From an uncultured Alphaproteobacteria bacterium (GTDB taxonomy: Bacteria; Pseudomonadota; Alphaproteobacteria; Caulobacterales; Caulobacteraceae): 64,000 nt of DNA. Below the pieces are notes generated by a model. That model was not told the origin of the DNA. It worked only from the letters and a program-made list of their open reading frames with translations, and did no database searches. The stretch spans positions 1-64,000 of the forward strand of contig CAIOSI010000021.1 of NCBI GenBank assembly GCA_903860975.1. The letters are read 5' to 3'. Made by a program: the position numbers and the translations under genes. This document shows positions 50,320 through 58,082 of the stretch, in pieces. Position 1 is the first letter of the stretch; the number at the start of each line of letters is the position of its first letter.

Positions 50320-50589
50320 ATGGCCTACGTTACCCTGGACCTTATGGCGTCGCGCAGGCGGGTCCTCGCAGGCGCTGCGACCTTGTCCTTCGCCGGGCTC
50401 ATGCTGGGCGGCAACGCCGCCGCCGCGGCGGCTGCAAAGAGTTCGCAGAAATCCGTCGACTATCAGCCCCACCCGAAGGGCGGGCACGGCTGCAACACCT
50501 GCAAGGATTTCGTTCCGCAGAGCAATTGCAAGACCGTCGAGGGACCGATTCAGGCCTCTGGCTGGTGCAACAAGTACGCGCACTCATGA
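50320..50589 (+). CDS. High-potential iron-sulfur protein (HiPIP), Tat-exported
   Basis: An 89-residue precursor. The Tat motif ASRRRVLAGAATLSFAGLML precedes a mature part of about 55 residues with four Cys in the order C-x2-C-x8-C-x12-C, ending in SGWCNKY, which holds the [4Fe-4S] cluster of HiPIPs. HiPIPs carry single electrons in the periplasm, to photosynthetic reaction centres, to terminal oxidases, or, as Iro, in iron oxidation. AAAAGGAG precedes the ATG; the track start at 50212 is upstream of the promoter box. Its stop overlaps the start of the cytochrome-barrel gene (ATGA), so the two products are coupled. Confidence 0.92.
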   Translation: MAYVTLDLMASRRRVLAGAATLSFAGLMLGGNAAAAAAAKSSQKSVDYQPHPKGGHGCNTCKDFVPQSNCKTVEGPIQASGWCNKYAHS

Positions 50590-51968
50590 CCCCCAATTCA
50601 AGGTTTAGTCATTTGAAAATTTCGCGCCGGTTCAAGCTTTTTGGCCTGCTGGCGTTCGCCTCGGCGACGCTGGCTGCGGGCTCAGCGGCTGCGGTGCCAA
50701 GCTTTGCGATGCAGACGGACAAGCCCTGCCAGGCCTGTCACGTCGCAGGCTTCGGGCCGCAGCTGACACCCTACGGGCGTGACTTCAAACTCCGCGGCTA
50801 TACCGAGCGGGCGGCGGAGAAAACCTTCACCCTGCCTTTCTCGATCATGGCCGTGGCGTCTTATCTGCAAACCCAGACCAAGGCACCCGCGCCGCCGGCC
50901 AACGGCTTCTCGACCAACGACAATACCGCGCTCGATCAGGTCAGCCTGTTTGTCGCCGGCGGTCTGGGCTCCCATCTGGGCGGCTTCGTCCAGACGACCT
51001 ACGACGGCGTCGGCAAAACCTGGACTTGGGACAACCTTGACCTGCGCGCGACCACGGTCGTGAAAATCAGCAACCTGGACACCGTTCTGGGGCTCAGCCT
51101 CAACAATTCACCGACGGTGCAGGATGCCTGGAATACGCTTCCGGCCTGGGGGCACCCCTTCACCGGCTCGTCGCTCGCCCCATCGCCCTCGGCCTCGCCA
51201 TTGTTGGCCGGTGGTCTGGCGCAGACCACGTTGGGCCTGACGGGCTATGCTTGGATTGACACGACCTACTATGTCGAGGGTGGCGCTTACGGTTCGCCAA
51301 ATCGTACGACTCTTAGTCGCCTTGGCGCGGATCCGACCTCGCCCGGCAGTATCGAAGGTCTGGCCCCCTATGGCCGGGTCGCTTACCAGACCAAGCTGGC
51401 TGGCGGAAACCTTGAGCTCGGCGCATTCGGCATGCGCACCGATATCAACCCGGGCCTCGACCGAACGACCGGACAGACCGACCGCTACAGCGACATCGGT
51501 CTCGATGCGTCCTATCAGAACGCACTCGACAGCGGCGACGTCGTGTCGATCGACGCCCGGTACCTGCGCGAGAAGCAGACCCTGAATGCCACGTGCGCGC
51601 TCTCGTCATCTTCCGGTGCGGCCTGCGCTGACAACCGGCTGAACGATTTCCGCGTCGATGCCTCCTATTTCTGGCGCGATAAGATCGGAGCCACCCTGGG
51701 CGTGTTTAACACCTGGGGCCCGGCGAACCCGTTCACCTATCCAGACAGTCGCACCTTCAAGCCCGACAGCAGCGGCGTGATGCTGCAGCTCGACGCAACA
51801 CCCTGGGGCGAAGGCAAGAGCCCCTGGGGTCCTCGGTTCAACATGCGCCTGGGCATTCAGTACACGCTCTACAGCCGCTTCGATGGAGCCAGTAGGAACT
51901 TCGACGGTGCAGGTGCGAACGCCTCCGGCAACAACACGCTGAGGGTATTCACGTGGTTCGCCTACTGA
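50586..51968 (+). CDS. Single-haem c-type cytochrome fused to a predicted outer-membrane beta-barrel
   Basis: A 460-residue protein. After a signal peptide (FGLLAFASATLAAGSAAA) comes one haem site, Cys48-x2-Cys51-His52, in the segment DKPCQACHVAGFGPQLTPYGRDFKLRGY. The remaining about 390 residues alternate polar and aromatic residues in strand-length units rich in Gly, Tyr and Trp, with no helices. The chain ends TLRVFTWFAY, whose terminal aromatic residue is the outer-membrane barrel signature. One N-terminal haem plus a barrel is the architecture of Cyc2, the iron-oxidising outer-membrane cytochrome, though orthology is not shown. Encoded between HiPIP and a small membrane protein gene. Confidence 0.82.
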   Translation: MTPNSRFSHLKISRRFKLFGLLAFASATLAAGSAAAVPSFAMQTDKPCQACHVAGFGPQLTPYGRDFKLRGYTERAAEKTFTLPFSIMAVASYLQTQTKAPAPPANGFSTNDNTALDQVSLFVAGGLGSHLGGFVQTTYDGVGKTWTWDNLDLRATTVVKISNLDTVLGLSLNNSPTVQDAWNTLPAWGHPFTGSSLAPSPSASPLLAGGLAQTTLGLTGYAWIDTTYYVEGGAYGSPNRTTLSRLGADPTSPGSIEGLAPYGRVAYQTKLAGGNLELGAFGMRTDINPGLDRTTGQTDRYSDIGLDASYQNALDSGDVVSIDARYLREKQTLNATCALSSSSGAACADNRLNDFRVDASYFWRDKIGATLGVFNTWGPANPFTYPDSRTFKPDSSGVMLQLDATPWGEGKSPWGPRFNMRLGIQYTLYSRFDGASRNFDGAGANASGNNTLRVFTWFAY

Positions 51969-52195
51969 CCCTGATCGGTGCGGCCTTGTTGTCGAAGGCG
52001 ACAGCCGAGCTCTGTTTGCCGGCGCTCGCTCAGTCCAGGGATATGAATTGCGGCGCAGATTCATGCGCGGTGGCGCACGGCCTGGTCTGTTACGCAAGCG
52101 TCGGTCTCCTGCCCGCAGGCCTTGCCTTCCTTGACCTGGCCCGCGCCAGTGGATCCACGGGTTTGCGACGGGTCCGATCGAGCCTGTCTGCTTAG
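51953..52195 (+). CDS. Small membrane protein in the cytochrome operon
   Basis: An 80-residue protein overlapping the previous gene by 16 bp (GTG start). Two hydrophobic segments (LLTLIGAALLSKATAEL and GLVCYASVGLLPAGLAFL) flank a short loop with two Cys (MNCGADSCAV). I do not recognise it. The overlap and the shared strand suggest it belongs to the operon and could help assemble or anchor its neighbours. It may instead be an accidental ORF. Confidence 0.45.
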   Translation: MVRLLTLIGAALLSKATAELCLPALAQSRDMNCGADSCAVAHGLVCYASVGLLPAGLAFLDLARASGSTGLRRVRSSLSA

Positions 52196-52310
52196 GTCCA
52201 CAGGATTGAATAGGCGAAGCGATCCGGACTTCGGTCCGGACGCGTTTGATTTCGCGCAAAGCGCGCGCACCGCAGACAGGCAGACTTCGGTCCACAAGGA
52301 GGCGTGCCTC

Positions 52311-52736
52311 ATGTGGCAAGCTCTGGGAATATTCATGGTGCTGGGTGCCGTTGCGCCAACATCACCTCTAACGGCATCGTCCCGCGATGCGGCCACGCGT
52401 GGCCTGTACGTCGCGCTTGCCGTCTGCGCGGCGTGTCACAAGGTCGCCCTGCCAGGTGCCGGACCCGACGCCATTGCGCCCTCGTTCGCCGTCATCCACG
52501 CGCGATACACCGCCGCCGATCTTCACCGCCTGCTGCAGGAGATATCGGCTGACGGGCATCGAGAGATGCCCCCGATTCACATGTCGGCCGACGAGATCGA
52601 GGACGTCGCAGCCTACATCGCGACGGTAACGCCACCGACCACCAAGCCGCGCCGGGATCGACACCAGGGCAAGGTCGGCGACCACCGAATTGCCTTTTCT
52701 ACGTCCCTCGGCAGCTCAATGAGGCGCACGCCATGA
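52311..52736 (+). CDS. Periplasmic single-haem cytochrome c
   Basis: A 141-residue class I cytochrome. A signal-like N-terminus (MWQALGIFMVLGAVAPTSPL) is followed by the haem site Cys39-x2-Cys42-His43 (VCAACHKVA). The sixth ligand is probably a Met in REMPPIHMSADEIEDVAAYI, the usual C-terminal helix. AAGGAGG lies just before the ATG; the track start at 52122 is far upstream. It can pass electrons between the barrel-fused cytochrome or HiPIP and the respiratory chain. Its end overlaps the SRPBCC gene (ATGA). Confidence 0.9.
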   Translation: MWQALGIFMVLGAVAPTSPLTASSRDAATRGLYVALAVCAACHKVALPGAGPDAIAPSFAVIHARYTAADLHRLLQEISADGHREMPPIHMSADEIEDVAAYIATVTPPTTKPRRDRHQGKVGDHRIAFSTSLGSSMRRTP

Positions 52737-53269
52737 ATGAACCCTCCTACCTCACCGCCCGATTTGGGGTTTCCGCGGCCAAGGTTCGCGCCGAATGGAA
52801 GCTGACGCTCGACAATCACGTCGAGGAGGTCTGGTCAGCCCTGACCGATTCCGCCGAACTCCCGAAATGGCTCGCGCCGGGCGAGATCGAGCTGTGGCTC
52901 GGCGGCGCAGCGCGATTGGCCTTTGCCGACCGAGGCGGCGATATTGAGAGCCGGGTTACGGCCTTTCAGCCAAAGCGCCTGCTGGAATACTCCTGGAGTA
53001 TTCCTGGTGAGCCTGCTCGCCCGCTGCAATGGGAGCTCGAACCGATCGGCCCGACGACCCTGCTGACGCTTCGATTGACCGTCCCTGCCAGTGAGGATGC
53101 GGCGCGCGCGGCCGCCGGCTGGGCGGCGCATCTGGAAATGCTGCAGCGCGCCTTGATCGGCGTTCCAGCGAAATTCCCGTTCGAATTGTTCAAGGTCGCG
53201 CGAGACGCCTACCGCGAGCAGCTCTCCCGGCTCAGGGCAGGTCGCCTTCAGACGAGGACGTCCGTCTGA
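52733..53269 (+). CDS. SRPBCC-fold (AHSA1-like) protein
   Basis: A 178-residue protein with the START/Bet v1-like fold. LDNHVEEVWSALTDSAELPKWLAPGEIELWLGG and FQPKRLLEYSWSI are characteristic of AHSA1-type members, which bind small hydrophobic ligands or act as Hsp90 activators. It is cytosolic. The start overlaps the cytochrome stop by four bases, so it shares that transcript, perhaps by chance rather than by function. Confidence 0.85.
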   Translation: MNEPSYLTARFGVSAAKVRAEWKLTLDNHVEEVWSALTDSAELPKWLAPGEIELWLGGAARLAFADRGGDIESRVTAFQPKRLLEYSWSIPGEPARPLQWELEPIGPTTLLTLRLTVPASEDAARAAAGWAAHLEMLQRALIGVPAKFPFELFKVARDAYREQLSRLRAGRLQTRTSV

Positions 53270-53339
53270 CGGGGTTCCGTCGCAGTTTATCGGGACCTAA
53301 CTGGAGCCGCCGAAGATTTGGCCCAGGTCATGGCCTGGC

Positions 53340-53501
53340 TCAGGTCGGCTTCAGACGGATATCCATCGCGACCATATTTTCCAATTCGACGGCGGCGAAC
53401 ACGCCCGTCAGATCCAGTCGTTCGCCTTGGGTTTTGCTCCGCGCACCGACGCGCAACTCGAAAGCTCGGAGCATAGCGATGACGAGGCGACGGTTTAGCA
53501 C
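53340..53501 (-). CDS. Possible small protein (53 residues), low confidence
   Basis: This minus-strand ORF is below the track's length cut-off. The GTG at 53501 has AGGGAAGG just upstream and gives MLNRRLVIAMLRAFELRVG, continuing to DIRLKPT. The frame stays open for another 20 codons upstream (PYTDICDAREGK), without a start codon, so it may be a gene remnant. Codon third positions are fairly GC-rich. I do not recognise it. It fills most of the 300-bp gap before the sulfatase gene, in which I see nothing else. Confidence 0.25.
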   Translation of the reverse strand: MLNRRLVIAMLRAFELRVGARSKTQGERLDLTGVFAAVELENMVAMDIRLKPT

Positions 53502-53571
53502 CTTGCCTTCCCTAGCGTCGCAGATGTCGGTGTAGGGTGCTCTTCCGTCTTCGGTAGCCTAGGGACCTTCG

Positions 53572-54942
53572 ATGAACCGCAGAAGCCTTCTCGCCGCCGT
53601 GGCTGCAAACGCGCTGCTCACCGGCACTGTGACGCGCGCGGCCATGCCACCCAAGCGGCCGCCCAATTTCATCGTCGTGCTCTGTGATGATCTCGGATAC
53701 GGCGACGTCAGTATTTACGGACCTGACGGTCTGAAGACGCCGAACGTCGAGAAGATGGCGCGCGAAGGGGTCGTGCTTACAGACTACTACGCGCCGGCAA
53801 ACCTTTGTACGCCATCGCGCGCGGGATTGCTGACCGGCCGCTATCCTGTGCGAACGGGCCTAGGCTTTGAAGTCATCATGCAGCAGGACGACCGCGGCCT
53901 GTCGCCCAGCGAGATGACCATCCCCAAGGCCTTGGCGCCCACCTACGTCTCTGGCCTGTTTGGTAAATGGCACCTTGGCCATCTTGGTCCGGCCTGGCCG
54001 CCAACCAAGCATGGCTTCGACACCTTCTTCGGCATTCCCTACAGCCACGACATGAGCCCGCTTGCGCTTTACGAGGCCCATGCGGGTTCCAATGAAGTGA
54101 CCAAAAGCGCGGTCGACTATCCGCAGCTGCAGCAGCAGTTCTATGACCATGCCGAGCGGTTCATTGAGGCGCACAAAGACCGGCCGTTTTTCGTCGAGCT
54201 GGCGCTGAGCGCGCCCCACCTTCCGGAACATCCGCACGCCGGCTTCGATACGAAGACGGACGCGGGGCCCTATGGCGCCGTGGTGGCGGAGATCGATTCA
54301 ATCGTCGGTCGATTAATGGCCAAGCTGCGTGCCTTAAAGCTCGAGAACGATACGGTGGTGATTTTCACGTCAGACAACGGTCCTTGGTATGAGGGCTCGC
54401 CGGGGTGGCTGCGTGAGCGCAAGGGCGGCGGCGGCTATGATGGCGGCTATCGCGTGCCCTTTGTGGCCTGGGCGCCGGGGCGTATTCCACAAGGTCGGCG
54501 GGTTTCATCAATGGTCATGGGCATCGATCTGTTGCCAACGTTTCGCGCCATGGCGGGACTTGCGCCTCTTTCGGGCGTCGAGCTCGACGGCCGCGACATC
54601 ACCGCGGTGCTGACCAAAGGCTCGGCTTCGCCGCACGAGGAACTGGTCTTGTTCGACAACGAAGTTCCAGTCGGTATCCGCACGCAGGACTGGAAATACC
54701 TCGACACGCTCTACTATCGCGCCGTGAGGATGCCGATCGGCTTGCTAGGCTATGAGGAGCTCTACGATGAGCGCAGCCGCAAGGCCGAAAACTATAGCGT
54801 TGCTGAGAACCACCCTGAAATCGTCAAGGCGATGAAAGCGCAATTGGCGATGGCCAAGAAGACCTTTGCTCCGTTTAAACATGCAGAAATCCCACCTGCC
54901 TTTAAGGCCCTGCAGGGGCAGCTGGCGCATATTCAGGACTAA
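53572..54942 (+). CDS. Arylsulfatase family protein, exported
   Basis: A 456-residue sulfatase. The Tat-like N-terminus (MNRRSLLAAVAANALLTG) is followed by metal ligands in VVLCDDLGYGD and the formylglycine site Cys79 in LCTPSRAGLLTGRYP (C-x-P-S-R). GKWHLGH and IFTSDNGPW complete the active site. The Cys form needs an FGE or anSME maturase, which is not in the window. Typical substrates are sulfated polysaccharides or steroid/aryl sulfates. No polysaccharide genes lie directly beside it. Confidence 0.92.
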   Translation: MNRRSLLAAVAANALLTGTVTRAAMPPKRPPNFIVVLCDDLGYGDVSIYGPDGLKTPNVEKMAREGVVLTDYYAPANLCTPSRAGLLTGRYPVRTGLGFEVIMQQDDRGLSPSEMTIPKALAPTYVSGLFGKWHLGHLGPAWPPTKHGFDTFFGIPYSHDMSPLALYEAHAGSNEVTKSAVDYPQLQQQFYDHAERFIEAHKDRPFFVELALSAPHLPEHPHAGFDTKTDAGPYGAVVAEIDSIVGRLMAKLRALKLENDTVVIFTSDNGPWYEGSPGWLRERKGGGGYDGGYRVPFVAWAPGRIPQGRRVSSMVMGIDLLPTFRAMAGLAPLSGVELDGRDITAVLTKGSASPHEELVLFDNEVPVGIRTQDWKYLDTLYYRAVRMPIGLLGYEELYDERSRKAENYSVAENHPEIVKAMKAQLAMAKKTFAPFKHAEIPPAFKALQGQLAHIQD

Positions 54943-55195
54943 GATCGATCTCAAGGGACCAGGGAAAGGCGTTCGCCAGGGTTCGCAGGTTCAAGGCCAA
55001 CGCCCCACATCGCCGCGCTTGGTGTCGGGACTGTGAGTGAGCCGGTCCACCTAAATGCGCCGTGCGGATGGTGGAAGGTGTAGGCAATTCGGCGCACTGA
55101 GCGTAGCCCTAGACGTCTAGGCGGTTTGGGCGAGCCGCAGCGGCGGAGTCGTCGTCGTCAGCCCCTCGATCGGCGGGCCTGATCTGGGAGTTCTC

Positions 55196-56633
55196 ATGAG
55201 TCAAGCGGACCGCAAGGTCGTCAGCCTAGATCCAGATGACTGGACCGACATCAGGGCCCAGGGCCATCGGATGCTCGACGACATGTTCGATAATTTGGCG
55301 GGCCTTCGGGCGCGCCCACTCTGGCAGGCTCCGACGCCCCAGGCGCGTTCGCGCTATCGTATGCCGCTGCCCCGGACCGCGGGGCGACTGGACGAAGCTC
55401 ACGCGCAATTCATGGCTGACGTGGCTCCCTTTGGCAGCGGCAATCGCCACCCAGGTTTTATGGGATGGGTGCAGGGCGGGGGCACGGCCGTTGGCATGCT
55501 GGCCGAGATGCTGGCCGGCGGACTGGACGCCAACCTCGGCGGGCGCGATCACATGCCGATTGAGGTCGAGCGTCAGGTGGTGGCGTGGATGGCCGAGTTG
55601 TTCGGTTTTCCTGCCGAGGCAAGCGGCATCTTCCTGACCGGGACCTCGCTTGCAAACCTTTGCGCCGTCATGATCGCCCGAGATCGCGCACTGGGCATTG
55701 AAGTGCGTGCTCGCGGCGTGCGCGATCCAGGGGTCGTTGGCCTATGCGTCGACGGCCGTGCACGCCTGCATTGTACGCGCCATGGATATGACAGGCTTGG
55801 GTACGGAGCGTCTGCGGCTGGTCGAGACCGATGCAGAAGGTCGGATCAGTTTGGCGGCGCTCGAGGCTGCAATCGCTGCGGATCGAGCTGCCGGATTGAA
55901 GCCCTTCATGGTGGTTGGATCCGCCGGAACGGTGGATATCGGCGCGATCGACGACCTGGAGGGGCTGGCGGATATCGCAGCCCGCGAGGGCATTACATTC
56001 CACGTGGATGGCGCGCTCGGAGCTCTCGGAATTTTGGCCGCACAGGTGGCCCCGAAGCTGAAGGGGATTGAACGGGCCGACAGCCTGGCTTTGGATTTTC
56101 ACAAGCTTGGGCAGGCACCCTACGACGCAGGCCTGTTGCTGGTCCGCGACGCCGCCGCCCACAAGCGCACCTTCTCCTACGGGGACGAACCCTATCTGCG
56201 ACACGCCGAGAGGGGCTTGGCCGGAGGCGAGTTTTGGCCTTGCGACTTTGGCCCAGACCTGTCGCGCAGCTTCCGAGCCTTCAAGGTCTGGTTCATGCTC
56301 AAGACTTACGGGCTCGATGCCTTGGGTGAGGTGATTGATCGGGCCTGCGATCTGGCCCGTGCCCTGGCCACTGAGGTGGAGGCCCATCCAGAGCTTGAGC
56401 TTCTTTCTGCGGCCGGGCTCAACATCGTCTGCTTCGCCTATCGCGGCGCTGACAATGCGGCCATCGCCGCAGACTTGCAGGAGGCTGGCCGGGTCGCGCC
56501 GTCGACCACGACGCTTGCTGGGCGCACTGCGATCCGTGCAGCGATCGTAAACCATCGCACCGAGATGCAGGACATTGCGGCGCTGGTGGCGGGGGTCCTG
56601 GACCTCGGCCGCGCGCAAACCCGTCGCCGTTAG
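55196..56633 (+). pseudogene. PLP-dependent amino acid decarboxylase, split by a +1 frameshift
   Basis: A group II pyridoxal-phosphate decarboxylase (aromatic-L-amino-acid/glutamate type). Frame 1 covers the N-terminus (SQADRKVVSLDPDDW, GNRHPGFMGWVQGGGT, FLTGTSLANLCAVMIARD). Frame 2 covers LAYASTAVHACI, VVGSAGTVDIGAIDDL, FHVDGALGALG and the cofactor Lys in LDFHKLGQAPYDAG. They join if the GGGG at 55730-55733 is read as GGG, giving DPGSLAYAS. Full length would be about 478 residues, normal for the family. Active-site residues are intact, so this is either a very young pseudogene or an assembly error like that in the alginate lyase gene. Confidence 0.88.
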
Positions 56634-56677
56634 ATCCTGCAGCATATGATCGACGGGCATGTCTTAGACGGCGTAGT

Positions 56678-56884
56678 TTGTCAGCCATGGAGGCGCGTGA
56701 CCTAATCGATATGGCGATTGATGAGGACCCTCGGGCGCCTTGCCTTTGGGTGCCTTCTGAGCTTTGGCCGGAGTTTCTGGCCGCGGTTGGGCGACAACCA
56801 AATGCGATCGGCGTGGTGATCTATCGCAACAAAACCGTGCGCGAGGCCGGCCCGCTCACAGACATCACGACGCGTAGGCCCTGA
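56678..56884 (+). CDS. Small hypothetical protein
   Basis: A 68-residue (or 65 from the ATG at 56687) acidic protein I do not recognise. ARDLIDMAIDEDPRAPCLWVPSELWPEFLAAVG looks like a folded helical segment, and GVVIYRNKTVREAG like a strand. It lies between the decarboxylase and the MFS gene on the same strand with a 4-bp gap to the latter. Confidence 0.5.
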   Translation: MSAMEARDLIDMAIDEDPRAPCLWVPSELWPEFLAAVGRQPNAIGVVIYRNKTVREAGPLTDITTRRP

Positions 56885-56888
56885 GGTT

Positions 56889-58082
56889 TTGCGGCCCACT
56901 CTAACCCTTATCGCCGCACGTGGGGTTCGCGGGTTCGGCGATGGTTTTACAGCGCTCCTACTTCCCGTCTATTTGACCACGCTTGGGTTCAGCGCCTTCC
57001 AGGTGGGTGTGCTCACCACCGTGACCTTGCTTGGATCGGCGGCGCTGACGCTGGCGATAGGGTTTGCTGGGCACAGGATTGCGGCCAAGCGCCTGCTGTT
57101 CGCCGCATGCGGCCTGATGGGTCTGACCGGCGTGGTCTTCTCCCAGGCGCACTCTTTCTGGCCGTTGGCGCTCGTGGGTTTCGTTGGAACGCTCAATCCT
57201 TCGGGAGGAGACGTGAGCCCGTTTCTTCCTCTTGAGCAATCCCTTCTGGCCCACGCCGGCGCGCCCTCGCAGCGTACGCGGCTCTTTGCGCTCTATGCCC
57301 TAACCGGCTCGCTGATGACCGCGGTTGGCGCCCTGGCGGTCGGGCTGCTTGGACCCTTGCGCTTGGCCACGGGTCTTTCGCCGCTGGCTCTAATAGAGAT
57401 GGCCTTTGTGCTCTATGGGGTTCTAGGCCTGATCGCCTACGTCCTTTACCGCAAACTTCCCGACCTGACGGCTGGCGCCGATGCGGGGCGCACGCCGCTA
57501 GGGCCCTCGCGGGGCAATGTCTATGCGCTCGCCGCGATCTTCTGCGTGGACGCCTTTGGTGGTGGTTTCCTGGTGCAGTCGCTGTTTGCGCTTTGGCTCT
57601 TCCACCGATTTGGTCTGACCTTAACTGCGGCCGGGGCTTTCTTTTTCTGGACAGGCACCCTCTCGGCCATTTCACAGCTTGCAGCCCCAGTGCTTGCGCA
57701 GCGGATCGGCCTGATCCGGACTATGGTCTTTACCCATATCCCGGCGAGCCTCTGCGTTATCGCCGTCGCGTTTGCGCCCAATGTGAGGATCGCTTTTGCG
57801 CTGCTTTTCGTGCGTGCGCTTCTGTCGAGCATGGATGTGCCGGCGCGCACGTCATATGTCATGGCCATCGTCACGCCAGAGGAAAGGGCCGCCGCGGCAG
57901 GCGTGACCAATGTGCCACGCAGCCTTGCCGCCGCGTTCAGTCCGGCCTTGGCGGGCTTGATGTTCAGCGTCAGCCCCTTTGCTTGGCCGCTGGTGATCGG
58001 CGGAACGCTGAAGATCACATATGATCTGCTTCTGCTTTGGCGCTTCCAGAGGATTCGGCCGCCCGAGGAGCTCGATCCTTAA
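56889..58082 (+). CDS. MFS transporter
   Basis: A 397-residue inner-membrane protein with about twelve helices. MFS features include GFGDGFTALLLPVYLTTLGFSAFQVGVLTTVTLLG and a central cytoplasmic loop (KLPDLTAGADAGRTPLG). The GGDVSPFLPLEQSLLAH segment between helices 3 and 5 is typical of an uncharacterised MFS subgroup. Substrate unknown. The start is TTG at 56889, close behind the small gene. It converges on the glycosyltransferase gene with a 4-bp overlap of stops. Confidence 0.85.
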   Translation: MRPTLTLIAARGVRGFGDGFTALLLPVYLTTLGFSAFQVGVLTTVTLLGSAALTLAIGFAGHRIAAKRLLFAACGLMGLTGVVFSQAHSFWPLALVGFVGTLNPSGGDVSPFLPLEQSLLAHAGAPSQRTRLFALYALTGSLMTAVGALAVGLLGPLRLATGLSPLALIEMAFVLYGVLGLIAYVLYRKLPDLTAGADAGRTPLGPSRGNVYALAAIFCVDAFGGGFLVQSLFALWLFHRFGLTLTAAGAFFFWTGTLSAISQLAAPVLAQRIGLIRTMVFTHIPASLCVIAVAFAPNVRIAFALLFVRALLSSMDVPARTSYVMAIVTPEERAAAAGVTNVPRSLAAAFSPALAGLMFSVSPFAWPLVIGGTLKITYDLLLLWRFQRIRPPEELDP

